DNA of 64,000 nucleotides from Desulforhopalus sp. (GTDB lineage Bacteria; Desulfobacterota; Desulfobulbia; Desulfobulbales; Desulfocapsaceae), in NCBI GenBank assembly GCA_030247675.1, contig JAOTRX010000003.1, positions 372,001-436,000 of the forward strand, given 5' to 3'. Made by a program: the position numbers and the translations under genes. Shown here in pieces: positions 9,927 to 18,613 of this stretch. A model generated the notes under the pieces. It had not been told where the DNA came from, searched no databases, and was given only the letters and a program-made list of their open reading frames with translations. Each line of letters starts with the position of its first letter. Positions within the stretch are counted from its first letter, which is position 1.

Positions 9927-9982
9927 TTACACCGCAAGGGCAGGTTTCGTTTGCAGAGACAAGCTGCTCAACGCAGTTTTAC
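9927..9982 (+). repeat. 55-bp hairpin repeat, copy A
   Basis: Begins ACACCGCAAGGGC, contains GGTTTCGTTTGCAG and AAGCTGCTCAAC, and ends GCAGTTTTA. The final TTA is the complement of the TAA stop of the minus-strand kinase ending at 9979. The left half of the hairpin is rearranged (TTTGCAGAG in place of TTGAGCAG). Confidence 0.75.
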
Positions 9983-12960
9983 CTGCCCAGCCAGACCGCT
10001 ATCTTGTCCAGGAAAAATTCCGGGTGCAGGGGTTTGGCAAGATAGTCGTCACAGCCCGCCTGCAATATCCTCTCTTGATCACCTTTCATGACCTGGGAGG
10101 TAATGGCGATGACCGGAATGGCGCGGAGCGCCGGGTCCTTCTTGAGATGGCCAGCCACAGTTAAACCGTCCATCTTTGGCAAGGCCATGTCAAGGAGAAT
10201 CAGATCAGGGCGGGTTGCCGCCGCCACCCGCAGGCCCTCTTCACCGTCGGTTGCCTCGATGATCCGGTAGCGGTTGCCGATGATTGCCTTGATGGTGGTC
10301 ATGTTGTCGGGATTGTCTTCGATGACCAGGATGGCCGGTGGCTGCGAGGTTTTCAGCCGGTTATCCTCTTTGCCGCCGAGCATTGTCCGTATTTGTCGAA
10401 GCAGGGAGTGCTGGTCGATATCACCTTTTTGGACCAGCTGCTGGACATTATTGGCACTCAATTTCTTGAAGTCCTCAGGGGTCAGATCCTTGGCGGTGAG
10501 GATGAGCACCGGTATTCCCGAGGTCTCGGCCCGGCCGCGGATCTTTTCGAGGACGGCAAAGCCGTCGATATCGGGCATCATCAGATCGAGAATAATGCCG
10601 TCGGGGATGGTATGGCCGACGAAATCGAAGGCATCCTGACCGCCTCGGGCTATATCGACGGCATAGCCGTTGCTTTCGAGGACCGATCTGACCTGGATCG
10701 TTGCCGCCTCGTTGTCCTCGATCATGAGAATCCTTGGCATCGCCGTTGCGTCGTTGGCGATGGTGACGGTTTTGCTGGCTGGTTTTTCAAGGGACGGCTG
10801 CCAGGTAAGCTGCGGCTCGGAGGCCACCTGGTTACCCTGCCACGAAAGGGGCAGGCTCAGGGTGAAGGTTGAACCGACACCCAGGGTGCTGGTGACGGCG
10901 ATATCGCCGCCGAGCATCTGCGCCGCCTTATGGGCTATGGCCAGTCCCAGTCCGGTGCCTTCATGGCGCCTTGCCGAAGAGCCGTCGACCTGGCGGAATT
11001 CGTCGAAGATATGCGGCAGGTCGCCTGCTGCGATACCGATGCCGGTGTCGGTGATGCGCACGGCGGCCTTGCCGTCGGTGGATTTGACCGATACGGTGAC
11101 GCTGCCTGCGGCGGTAAATTTGACGGCGTTGGCAAGAAGGTTCTGCAGGACCTGTGACACCCGGATCTCATCGCTGTCAAGCGGCGGCAGATTCTCCGGG
11201 ATGTCGTGATGGAGCTGGATATTTTTTTCTGCGGCCAGGGGTTTCAGGCTTTCGATAAGATTTTCGATGGTCAGGGCAAGCGAGAAGGGGCGCGGCCGGA
11301 TATCCATCCGCCCGGCTTCGATCTTGGCTAGATCGAGGATATCGTTGATGAGGGTCAGCAGATTCTTGCCGTTGCGCTCGATGATCTCCAGATATTTAAG
11401 TTCCTCGTCGCTGAGCTTTTCCTTCGCCTGCATGGTCAGCACCCGGGAAAGGGCCATCACCGAATTGAGCGGGGTGCGCAGTTCGTGGCTCATGTTGGAG
11501 AGGAACTGGCTCTTCAGGCGGCTCGCTTCCAGGACGACCAGCCGTTGCTGCTCCAACTCGATATTTTGCGCCCGGATCTCTTCCGTTTGTTGCCGCAGTT
11601 CCTCCGTCTGTGCCTGAAGTTCCTCCTGCTGTGCCTGGAGTTCCTGGTTGTTTTGCTGTAATTCACCAGTAAGTTTCTGGTTTCGTTCGCTGGTGAGCAG
11701 TTTGGCAAGGGTGGTATTCAGGGAAGTAAGTGTCGGCTGGCTGAGAACGGCCTGGGCGGCCTTGCCGTATTCGCCGAGACAGGCAAGGCTCAGCATGCCC
11801 CGGACCGCATCGTTTACCATGACCGGGATGGTGATGATTTCCCTCGGTACGGCGGTCCCGGCAAAGGTCTTGAAGGTAAACACGGTATCCTGACGGATAT
11901 CTTTTAAATGGGCTATCCTGCCGCTGTGCAATACCTCCCCGAACTGGCCTTCAATGGTTGAGGCGATAAAGGGTTCCAGCAGTTCGGGGTCTATGCCGAT
12001 GGCTGCGAGCGGCGTAAACCGGTCGTCACTTTCGGTGGAGCGAAGATAGAAAGCGCCCATGGTCGATTCGGTGACCTCGATAAAGGTCGCAAGAACCGTT
12101 TCGGCAAAGCCCTTCAATTGGTTGTCGCTGATCAGGGCGTCCGCCAGCAGGGCGGTCCTTTTATCGATGTCGATGCGCAGGGCGATGGCCTCGGTCATCG
12201 TATTGAACGAGGTGGCAAGGATGCCGAATTCGTTGGTGGACGATTGGCGGCTGCGGGCATTCATGTCGCCCTGATGAAAACGTTCCATGGCCGTGGTCAG
12301 CTCCCGCAGGGACTCTCTGATGCGCACCATCAGGTAGCGGCTGATACCCGCGGACAGGAGGATAATGATGGCGACCATGCAGGTAAGCCGCACCTTCAGT
12401 TCCTTGTTGTGTTCGGTTGCTTCTTGGTAGAATTTGTCGCCCCTGGCCATGGCAAAGACGCTTATATCTTCGATTTCGCGCAAAACCTTTTCCGCATGAT
12501 TGCCGCCAACTCCGGAGTTTTTGGTGCGGCGGAATGCCTCGGTGATCCTACCCTCGCGCAACAGACGGATGGTTTCGTCGCGGATGATTTTCCATTCGAC
12601 AAAAGCGGTATGTGCTTCATCTAGGTCCTGGCGTGGTCCCAGATACCGGTCAAAGAGAATATCGAACTGATGGTGAGCTCTGGTGTCATAATTCTCCATG
12701 GTCAGAAGGATTGTCTGGCGCTCTTCATCATTTTCGGCAAGAACTAGGTCCTTCATTCCCCTGTGGATCAAGAGGGTGTTTGCTTTGACCTCACCGAGTG
12801 CCCTGCGGACGGTGAGTGGGTGATCATACAGCCCTTGGGTTTGTTGCCAGAGAAAATCAGCGTCTTTCCAGGCCATGATGCCGAGGAGGGCTACCATGAA
12901 GAGAATGATGCTGAGGCCTGCTCTCAGCTGGCTGCTGATTTTTATATTGTTGAAGTACAT
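9979..12960 (-). CDS. Membrane hybrid kinase HAMP-GAF-HisKA-HATPase-REC-REC
   Basis: 993 residues from the ATG at 12960, which has a GGAG site ten bases upstream. A longer frame to 13035 would overlap the cheR gene and is less likely. Order: transmembrane segment (about 14-32), four-helix-like periplasmic region, second transmembrane segment (about 190-210), HAMP (about 212-265), GAF-like domain (about 290-420), long Gln/Glu-rich coiled coil (about 440-500), HisKA (His in NMSHELRTP), HATPase (GTGLGLAIA) and two receivers (LMIEDNE and VIEDNPDN; Asp in IILDLMMP and LILLDMALP). Its gene is 13 bp downstream of cheR. The layout is typical of CheR-associated chemosensory-like sensor kinases with several receivers. 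Its stop lies in a repeat copy. Confidence 0.9.
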   Translation of the reverse strand: MYFNNIKISSQLRAGLSIILFMVALLGIMAWKDADFLWQQTQGLYDHPLTVRRALGEVKANTLLIHRGMKDLVLAENDEERQTILLTMENYDTRAHHQFDILFDRYLGPRQDLDEAHTAFVEWKIIRDETIRLLREGRITEAFRRTKNSGVGGNHAEKVLREIEDISVFAMARGDKFYQEATEHNKELKVRLTCMVAIIILLSAGISRYLMVRIRESLRELTTAMERFHQGDMNARSRQSSTNEFGILATSFNTMTEAIALRIDIDKRTALLADALISDNQLKGFAETVLATFIEVTESTMGAFYLRSTESDDRFTPLAAIGIDPELLEPFIASTIEGQFGEVLHSGRIAHLKDIRQDTVFTFKTFAGTAVPREIITIPVMVNDAVRGMLSLACLGEYGKAAQAVLSQPTLTSLNTTLAKLLTSERNQKLTGELQQNNQELQAQQEELQAQTEELRQQTEEIRAQNIELEQQRLVVLEASRLKSQFLSNMSHELRTPLNSVMALSRVLTMQAKEKLSDEELKYLEIIERNGKNLLTLINDILDLAKIEAGRMDIRPRPFSLALTIENLIESLKPLAAEKNIQLHHDIPENLPPLDSDEIRVSQVLQNLLANAVKFTAAGSVTVSVKSTDGKAAVRITDTGIGIAAGDLPHIFDEFRQVDGSSARRHEGTGLGLAIAHKAAQMLGGDIAVTSTLGVGSTFTLSLPLSWQGNQVASEPQLTWQPSLEKPASKTVTIANDATAMPRILMIEDNEAATIQVRSVLESNGYAVDIARGGQDAFDFVGHTIPDGIILDLMMPDIDGFAVLEKIRGRAETSGIPVLILTAKDLTPEDFKKLSANNVQQLVQKGDIDQHSLLRQIRTMLGGKEDNRLKTSQPPAILVIEDNPDNMTTIKAIIGNRYRIIEATDGEEGLRVAAATRPDLILLDMALPKMDGLTVAGHLKKDPALRAIPVIAITSQVMKGDQERILQAGCDDYLAKPLHPEFFLDKIAVWLGR

Positions 12961-12973
12961 TGACTGCTTTCTC

Positions 12974-13810
12974 CTATATTTTCCGGTAGATTGGGCTAAA
13001 GTTGAGAAGACGGCTGAAATGCTTTTGATAGGCAATGGATGGGGCCTCGGTGTCCCCTAAAACCAGATACCCCTTGGCGGCCAGAGCGTTATGCAGCTTG
13101 GCGAAGATGATTTCCTGGTAGTCGCTGTTGAAGTAGATGAGCAGATTACGGCAGAGTACCAGATCAAAGCCACCAAAAATACTTGCCGGGGGAACGCGGT
13201 GTTTCTTATCGAGCATGTCATAAGAGGAAAAACTCACCTGATTTTTGATCGAAGGCACAATGCTGAAGTTCTCGCCGGCTGGGGAAAAATACTTGTCGAT
13301 CAAGCGGGTTTGTACGTTTCCGATGCTGTCCCGGGAATAGGTGGCCCTGGTGGCGTCGGCCAATATCCGTTCGTCGATATCGGTGGCGAAGATATGCAGA
13401 TTCATCGCCAATTGATCTTTCTCCAGCAGTTCATTGATGAGAATCGCTACCGAATAGGGTTCTTCACCCGTGGCGCAGCCTGCCGACCAGATGCGCAGCG
13501 AACGATCCTGGTCGCGGATCTTTTCCTGGATGATCGCTGGTAAAATCCTGCCGGCCAGCAGCTCAAAGGTCAGAGGGTCGCGAAAGAACCGGCTGACATT
13601 GATGGTAATTGCGCTGAGGAGTTTGTCGGCTTCCTCGCTGCTATTTTTAATAAAGACCAGATACTCGGCATAATCGCGGCAAAGGGTTGCGCTCAGGCGG
13701 AGGCTGATACGTCGCTCTAGCATGGCCGGGCGGCATCCGGAGAAATCAAGGCCCCGCTGTTCCAGCAAATACTCGAGAATGGGCAGCAGCCCGTCGGGTA
13801 TTTTCTGCAT
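12974..13810 (-). CDS. CheR-type protein-glutamate O-methyltransferase
   Basis: 278 residues: a helical N-terminal CheR domain (about 1-75) followed by a SAM-binding methyltransferase domain with the CheR signature WSAGCATGEEPYS, the Asp motif FATDIDERIL, and LVLCRNLLIYF. The ATG at 13810 has GGGGAG seven bases upstream; a GTG three bases earlier is possible. CheR proteins methylate glutamates of chemoreceptors, but no chemoreceptor or CheB lies in the window. Because it sits directly upstream of a multi-receiver kinase with HAMP and coiled coil, it may modify that kinase or act in a signalling branch encoded elsewhere. No TPR or other partner domain is attached. Confidence 0.9.
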   Translation of the reverse strand: MQKIPDGLLPILEYLLEQRGLDFSGCRPAMLERRISLRLSATLCRDYAEYLVFIKNSSEEADKLLSAITINVSRFFRDPLTFELLAGRILPAIIQEKIRDQDRSLRIWSAGCATGEEPYSVAILINELLEKDQLAMNLHIFATDIDERILADATRATYSRDSIGNVQTRLIDKYFSPAGENFSIVPSIKNQVSFSSYDMLDKKHRVPPASIFGGFDLVLCRNLLIYFNSDYQEIIFAKLHNALAAKGYLVLGDTEAPSIAYQKHFSRLLNFSPIYRKI

Positions 13811-14250
13811 CACTTTGCTCCCCTCATATTGCCATAACCGTTGTATTGTTGCCTCTTTACTGTGGCCTCGTAAAGGAGAAGAACCATCATCTGTCTGCAG
13901 CCGAGGACAATTGTCTGCCGCTACAAGGGCATACGTTTCGTTTGAGCAGGCCAGTTGCTCAACTCATTTTAATTAAACCAGCTTTCTCTCCCTTTAGACA
14001 ATGAAGAAACAACCCGGGGATATTGATTTTCGTGGAGATACCGGGAAACAGGCGAGGTACGAAGGTGAATATGGCAGAGCCGTCTGATTGCTTTTAAGAA
14101 AATTCGTCGTTGCCTTGACACCTCCAGCTGTTTCGTCGCATGATTGACCTGTGTTGAACTTGATACTGAAATGCATGGAGGAAACCTCCGTCAACGGTTT
14201 CGAAGGGATCTTGTGCACCCTTTGTGCCGATGGAAGAGCAAGGACCGGTC
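13811..14250. other. Divergent intergenic region, 440 bp
   Basis: Separates cheR (minus) from the REC-kinase gene (plus). It holds repeat copy B (13919-13973) and a small hairpin GGAGG-AAA-CCTCC near 14177. A 74-codon frame on the minus strand has no ribosome-binding site or recognisable content. I saw no clear promoter. Confidence 0.5.
13919..13973 (+). repeat. 55-bp hairpin repeat, copy B
   Basis: Contains CTACAAGGGCATACGTTTCG, then TTTGAGCAGGCC, AGTTGCTCAACTCA and TTTTAA. The hairpin TTGAGCAG / TTGCTCAA is kept through a G-U pair. Confidence 0.8.
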
Positions 14251-16404
14251 ATGGTAATAGCAAAACTTTTAGTTGTAGATGATGAACCGGAAATGCTCGA
14301 TTTGTACCGGCGGCGGTTGTCGCGGCTGTCTTATCAGGTATTCATCTCGTCGTCTGGGATAAATGCCCTGGAAATACTGCAGCGCGAAGATATTGACGTG
14401 CTCATCACCGACTTCAAGATGCCGGGTATGGACGGTTATGAAATCGTTTCCCGGGCAACCAGGCTCTATCCCAAGTTGCAGTGTATTGTCGTTACCGGCT
14501 ATACCGATATTAAAACGGCAATCAATACCATGGGCGCCGGGGCCTTTAATTACCTGCAGAAGCCGGTTGATTACAACGAACTGGCAATGGTCATTGAAAA
14601 GGCCCTGGAGAAGAGGCGATTGCTCCAGGAGGTGCAAAACAAGCAAGAGCAATTGGAGGCCTACCACAATCATCTGGAAGAACTGGTGGAAAGGCGGACC
14701 GCTGCACTTAGCGAGGCCAACCGGCAGCTGCAGAAAGAGATCGAGGAAAGACGGCTTTTGGAGAATTCATTGCGTGAGGCGAAGGTTCTGGCCGAGAACG
14801 CCAATAAGGCGAAGAGCGAGTTTCTGGCCAATATGAGCCATGAAATCCGCACGCCCATGACCAGTGCCATCGGCCTTTTGAATCTGGTCCTGGACACGGA
14901 GCTCCTCCCCAAGCAAAAGGCCTATCTGGAGATGGCCCGGGTGTCAACCGTGGTCATGCACAACCTGCTCAGCGATATCCTCGACCTCTCGAAAATTGAG
15001 GCGGGCAGGCTGCATCTGGAGAAAATTGCCTTCGATCCCCGCACGGTCATTCTCTCGGTCGTTGATCTGCAGCATTTTCAGGCCGAGGAAAAGGCCATAC
15101 GACTTTCCAGCGATATCTCTCTCGATGTGCCGCATGGCGTAATCGGCGATCCGAATCGCCTGCGACAGATACTTTTAAACCTGGTGTCGAATGCCATTAA
15201 GTTCACCCAATACGGCGAGGTGGTGCTGACCTGCCGGCGAAGCGATGCGAAGGTGACCGCCGATGACCAACTGGTGAACCTCCACTTCTCCGTCCGGGAC
15301 ACCGGTATCGGCGTCGATAAGGATAAGATTTCGTTGATATTTGATGCATTTACCCAGGCCGACAGCTCAACCACCCGCAAGTACGGCGGGGTGGGACTTG
15401 GTTTGAACATCTGCAGCAAGCTGGTGCATATGATGGACGGCCGGATTTGGGTCGAGAGTGAACCCGGGCAGGGAAGCACCTTTCATTTTACTTGCTTGTT
15501 TAGCGCCGAAGTAGCCAAGGATGCAAAAGACGATGAACCGGGCGAGAGCATTGATTCGTTCTCCGCCACGTCACGGGAGGAAGAGGCCGGGACGGTGCTG
15601 GTGGTGGAGGACGATCAAACGAACCAGTGGGTTATCCACGAAATCCTCACCCATGAGGGATATGCGGTCATTAACGTCGCCGATGGGGATGCCGCCCTCA
15701 AAGAGTGTGCCGCCAGGTCTTTTGACCTGATGATGCTTGATCTGAAATTGCCGGGGATGGATGGCTATGAGGTTGTTCGGCAGATTCGCCGGCGGGAAGA
15801 TCTCGCCGGAGTGAGCAAGGAAAACCGTCTGCCGATTATCGCCCTGACCGGCATGGCCAGCGAGGATGAGCGGGTTCGCTGCCTGCAGGCGGGTATGAAT
15901 GATTTTCTTGCCAAGCCCTTTGTTGTTCTTGACTTCATTGCCAAGGCGAAGAGATTGATCCGCAGCGGCCGGAGTGGCAAGGTCCAACAGACCAGGGAAA
16001 GGGGGAAGAACCTTGCCGATACCTCCATTCTTTCCACGGAGATATTTAATGAAACTGACGCCTTACATAAGGCGGCCGGCGACAGGGGGCTCATGCTTGA
16101 ACGGATCAGGGCCTTTGTCCGAGATACTCCTGAGAAGATTGACCTGTTGCGCAAAGGCGCCGCGAGAGAAGGCAAGGGACCTCTCTTACAACAGGAGGTG
16201 CACAGTTTGAAGGAAAAGGCGATGGAGATAGGGGGTACCAATATCGCCGACGAACTCTTTGGGATCCTTATGCAGATACGAAATAATGAGGAAGATATGG
16301 ATATTTCGTCGGAAATTGACCGGCTGGCCCATGAATTCCGGCGCTTTGAAGAGGAAATGCGGGTGCAGCAGCTCCTGCAATCGTCAGGAGCGGTGTCAGG
16401 GTAG
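14251..16404 (+). CDS. Hybrid kinase REC-HisKA-HATPase-REC-HPt
   Basis: 717 residues from the ATG at 14251, preceded by AAGGA; a GTG at 14224 and an ATG at 14230 are alternatives. Order: N-terminal receiver (1-118; VVDDEPE, Asp in VLITDFKMP, Lys in YLQKPV), coiled coil (about 125-190), HisKA (His in NMSHEIRTP), HATPase ([16 protein letters not shown]), second receiver (VVEDDQ; Asp in LMMLDLKLP; Lys in FLAKPF), and a C-terminal helical region whose [14 protein letters not shown] resembles the HPt motif HxLKG. All four phosphorelay elements thus sit in one soluble protein. It probably passes phosphate to the single receiver encoded 155 bp downstream. Confidence 0.9.
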   Translation: MVIAKLLVVDDEPEMLDLYRRRLSRLSYQVFISSSGINALEILQREDIDVLITDFKMPGMDGYEIVSRATRLYPKLQCIVVTGYTDIKTAINTMGAGAFNYLQKPVDYNELAMVIEKALEKRRLLQEVQNKQEQLEAYHNHLEELVERRTAALSEANRQLQKEIEERRLLENSLREAKVLAENANKAKSEFLANMSHEIRTPMTSAIGLLNLVLDTELLPKQKAYLEMARVSTVVMHNLLSDILDLSKIEAGRLHLEKIAFDPRTVILSVVDLQHFQAEEKAIRLSSDISLDVPHGVIGDPNRLRQILLNLVSNAIKFTQYGEVVLTCRRSDAKVTADDQLVNLHFSVRDTGIGVDKDKISLIFDAFTQADSSTTRKYGGVGLGLNICSKLVHMMDGRIWVESEPGQGSTFHFTCLFSAEVAKDAKDDEPGESIDSFSATSREEEAGTVLVVEDDQTNQWVIHEILTHEGYAVINVADGDAALKECAARSFDLMMLDLKLPGMDGYEVVRQIRRREDLAGVSKENRLPIIALTGMASEDERVRCLQAGMNDFLAKPFVVLDFIAKAKRLIRSGRSGKVQQTRERGKNLADTSILSTEIFNETDALHKAAGDRGLMLERIRAFVRDTPEKIDLLRKGAAREGKGPLLQQEVHSLKEKAMEIGGTNIADELFGILMQIRNNEEDMDISSEIDRLAHEFRRFEEEMRVQQLLQSSGAVSG

Positions 16405-16485
16405 CTGCGGAGCAGTGGAATTGGCGTGAAGCCTAGTGTTGTAACTATCTGAGATTCTTGTCTCGGATGATATTAAGAGATGTTA

Positions 16486-16540
16486 AAAGCTGAGTTAAAC
16501 AGCCTGTCTGTTCAAACGAAACGTATGCCCTTGTGGTATA
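16486..16540 (-). repeat. 55-bp hairpin repeat, copy E
   Basis: In minus orientation it reads ACCACAAGGGCATACGTTTC, then GTTTGAACAGACAGG, CTGTTTAACTCAGCTTT. The stem is TTGAACAG / CTGTTTAA, a paired change relative to TTGAGCAG / CTGCTCAA. It lies between two plus-strand signalling genes. Confidence 0.85.
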
Positions 16541-16558
16541 AAGCTGCGGAGGATGAGT

Positions 16559-16981
16559 ATGCCAAGTGAAAAGGGATCGAAATTGAGGATTTTGGTGGTT
16601 GAAGATGATTTTATGGTCAGGCAGGTTATTCGTGATATCCTCGATAGTTATGGTTCTGTCGATATCGCTGTGAACGGCGAGGAAGCCGTCCAGGCCTTTC
16701 GCGTCGCTTGGCGCAAGCAGGTACCGTACGATCTTATTTGCATGGATATCATGATGCCGACGATGGACGGCAACGAGGCCTTGGTGAAAATCCGCGACGT
16801 GGAGAAGGCCCTGGGCATCATCGGTTCCGAGGAGGTGAAGGTGATTATGATTTCGGCGCTGGATGATGCGAAGACGGTCGTCAAGGCCTATTCAAAAGGG
16901 GGAGCAACTTCCTATATCGTTAAACCGATAGAAAAGGAGCGCCTGCTCAGTGAAATGCGCAGTATCGGTCTGATTGTCTGA
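16559..16981 (+). CDS. Single-domain response regulator (CheY-like)
   Basis: 140 residues, a lone receiver: acidic pair in VVEDDF, phosphoacceptor Asp in ICMDIMMP, Ser in MISALDD, Lys in IVKPIEKE. ATG 16559 is chosen because GGAGG ends six bases upstream; an ATG at 16553 overlaps that site. The KALGI insertion before beta-4 is longer than in CheY. It has no output domain, so it would act by binding a partner or as a phosphate relay or sink, plausibly for the REC-kinase-REC-HPt protein encoded upstream. A very strong hairpin follows the gene. Confidence 0.9.
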   Translation: MPSEKGSKLRILVVEDDFMVRQVIRDILDSYGSVDIAVNGEEAVQAFRVAWRKQVPYDLICMDIMMPTMDGNEALVKIRDVEKALGIIGSEEVKVIMISALDDAKTVVKAYSKGGATSYIVKPIEKERLLSEMRSIGLIV

Positions 16982-16998
16982 AAGGTCTTTGGGCCAGC

Positions 16999-17029
16999 GC
17001 GGCGGACCGGTGGAGCACCGGTCCGCCGC
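16999..17029. terminator. Strong palindromic hairpin between convergent genes
   Basis: A perfect 14-bp stem, GCGGCGGACCGGTG / CACCGGTCCGCCGC, with a 3-nt loop. It lies between the converging genes ending at 16981 and 17042. There is no T run, so it may end transcription in both directions by structure alone. Confidence 0.6.
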
Positions 17030-17041
17030 ACTGACGGGCCG

Positions 17042-17470
17042 TCACCAGCCCTTGGTGGCCATGATCTTCTTAATCATCTCTTCGTTTTTTTTCTCGACGA
17101 TGAGCATTTTCTTGGCCTGGGCGGCGTGAATTTTCTCCGTCAGGGCATCTATATTTGCCGGTTTTTCCAGCAGGTCGAGGGCGCCGAGTTTCATCGCCTC
17201 AATACCCTGCTTGATGGTGGCATGACCGGTAAGCAGGATAACCTCGACATCCGGATTTTTTTCCTTAAGAATTTTCAGAACTTCGATGCCGTTCATCTCC
17301 GGCATCATCAAGTCGAGAATGACTGCGTCATAGTTTCCCTGGGTAGCTTTTGCCAGGCCATCCTTTGCCGATGAAGAGGTGGATACCTGCATGTTCCTGG
17401 CCTCCATCCGCTCCGACATCAGGCTCAGGAAATCTTCTTCATCATCGATCAGTAATATTTTCTCAGACAT
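17042..17470 (-). CDS. Single-domain response regulator with helical tail
   Basis: 142 residues from the ATG at 17470 (AAAGGAG eight bases upstream). A receiver occupies residues 1-118: LLIDDEED, Asp in AVILDLMMP, Thr in LLTGHA, Lys in LLEKPANI. A Lys/Glu-rich helical tail of about 25 residues ends it, without a DNA-binding domain. It is the last gene of a minus-strand run that begins with a TetR regulator and a SulP permease, 87 bp after the dimerisation-only kinase gene. It resembles the receivers encoded at 18217 and the C-terminal receiver at 20412 (shared LLTGH/VLTGHG and EKP/QKPV), so the three probably serve the same kinase. Confidence 0.9.
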   Translation of the reverse strand: MSEKILLIDDEEDFLSLMSERMEARNMQVSTSSSAKDGLAKATQGNYDAVILDLMMPEMNGIEVLKILKEKNPDVEVILLTGHATIKQGIEAMKLGALDLLEKPANIDALTEKIHAAQAKKMLIVEKKNEEMIKKIMATKGW

Positions 17471-17557
17471 GGTGTGTACTCCTTTTACTCGGTGTTGATA
17501 CGTCTTGTTTACAAAGCAAGAGTTCGATAGTTTACTGTAAGTTGCCAAATACCGGCA

Positions 17558-18220
17558 TTAAAACAGATGGACCACCAGTTCTTGCCTATTCAGGTCGGCT
17601 GACAGTTCTGCCCCAAGGGCGGCGAGAAGGTCCTTATGCCCGGCAGGCATCCGGGCAGAAAAGTCGCCACCCAGACCGCTTATGCCGCCGATGCGCAGAC
17701 TGACCCTGGTGTCCTCCTTTCCGGCGCTGCAGTGCAGGGTGGCACCGGCATCGGTAGCGCCAATGGCGAATTCCAGGCACAACCAGATGAGATTCTGCAG
17801 GAGAAAGGGGTTCCCGGAAATGATTACCGGGGCCTTCGGCGTATCGACCCTTATGGTCAGCTTGCGCATTGCCGCCTTTCGTCCGGCAAGATTTGCCACC
17901 AGATTCGCCACCTCATACAGATTGATGTCGGCAGTAAAGGAATCGACGCTGTGGGCAAAACTGCTCATGTTTTTCATTATTTCATCGGCTCGTTCGATCT
18001 GTTTGGAAAACTGCTGACAGGCCTTGTTGAGCCGTTCCGGATCGATGGCCGAGCCTTTCCGGGCGGCAAAGGTCAGGTCTTCGAGGAGTCCGGCGTTTTC
18101 GTTGATGATTGCCAGGACATTCTTTATCTCATGGGCAATGGAGGCGGATACCTGGCCGAAAAAGCGTAATCCGGCACCGCCAATTGCATCGTACTGGACA
18201 GTCATGTCGTGTTTGCTCAT
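17558..18220 (-). CDS. HisKA-like dimerisation/phosphotransfer protein lacking a normal ATPase domain
   Basis: 220 residues. The N-terminal half is a clear kinase dimerisation domain with an H-box (VSASIAHEIKNVLAIINENAG) and a second long helix. The C-terminal half aligns in position with a HATPase domain, but the N box is degraded (LLQNLIWLCLEFAIGA), and no DxGxG or GTGLGL motif follows. It is therefore unlikely to autophosphorylate with ATP and may act as a histidine phosphotransferase, in the manner of Spo0B or ChpT-type proteins, or as a phosphatase. Its start overlaps the stop of the upstream receiver gene by four bases (ATGA), implying that the two work as a pair. It is part of the SulP signalling run. 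Confidence 0.75.
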   Translation of the reverse strand: MSKHDMTVQYDAIGGAGLRFFGQVSASIAHEIKNVLAIINENAGLLEDLTFAARKGSAIDPERLNKACQQFSKQIERADEIMKNMSSFAHSVDSFTADINLYEVANLVANLAGRKAAMRKLTIRVDTPKAPVIISGNPFLLQNLIWLCLEFAIGATDAGATLHCSAGKEDTRVSLRIGGISGLGGDFSARMPAGHKDLLAALGAELSADLNRQELVVHLF

Positions 18221-18570
18221 GGTTGTAATGCCTCGTGCATCTTGGTGATAAGAATGTCGATGTTAACCGGTTTGACGAGATAGCAAGCCGAGGCGGAACA
18301 GCCGGCAACATAATCCGCCTCGGAGCCATGGCCGGTGAGAAAGATGAAGCGCATGCCCTGTTGCACTTTTTCCAGTAACGCTTTCAGTTCAAGGCCACTG
18401 GTGCCGGGCATTTTCATGTCGAGGATCGCCAGGTTGTAGGCGTTTTTTCCGGCGAGATCCAGCGCGTCTGCGGCCCGGATCGCAAAATCGACCGTGAAAC
18501 CGCGAAGCGACAGGCGCTCGGCCAGGGTTGTGACAAATTCTTTCTCGTCGTCTACCAGTAACACACGCAT
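18217..18570 (-). CDS. Single-domain response regulator
   Basis: 117 residues from the ATG at 18570 with GGAG ten bases upstream. Receiver motifs: LLVDDEKE, phosphoacceptor Asp in LAILDMKMP, Thr in FLTGHGS, Lys in LVKPVNI. No output domain. The gene lies 43 bp downstream of the membrane sensor kinase gene and overlaps the next gene by four bases. Kinase, receiver and dimerisation-only protein could form a phosphorelay in that order, but direction cannot be proved from sequence. Confidence 0.9.
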   Translation of the reverse strand: MRVLLVDDEKEFVTTLAERLSLRGFTVDFAIRAADALDLAGKNAYNLAILDMKMPGTSGLELKALLEKVQQGMRFIFLTGHGSEADYVAGCSASACYLVKPVNIDILITKMHEALQP

Positions 18571-18613
18571 TGCTAGTTTCTCCGCTGATTGATTACACCC
18601 TTCCGGGCAATTT

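Noticed and set aside
13994..14218. 74-codon minus-strand frame upstream of the REC-kinase gene
   Set aside because: No ribosome-binding site, atypical composition, and it lies in the divergent control region.
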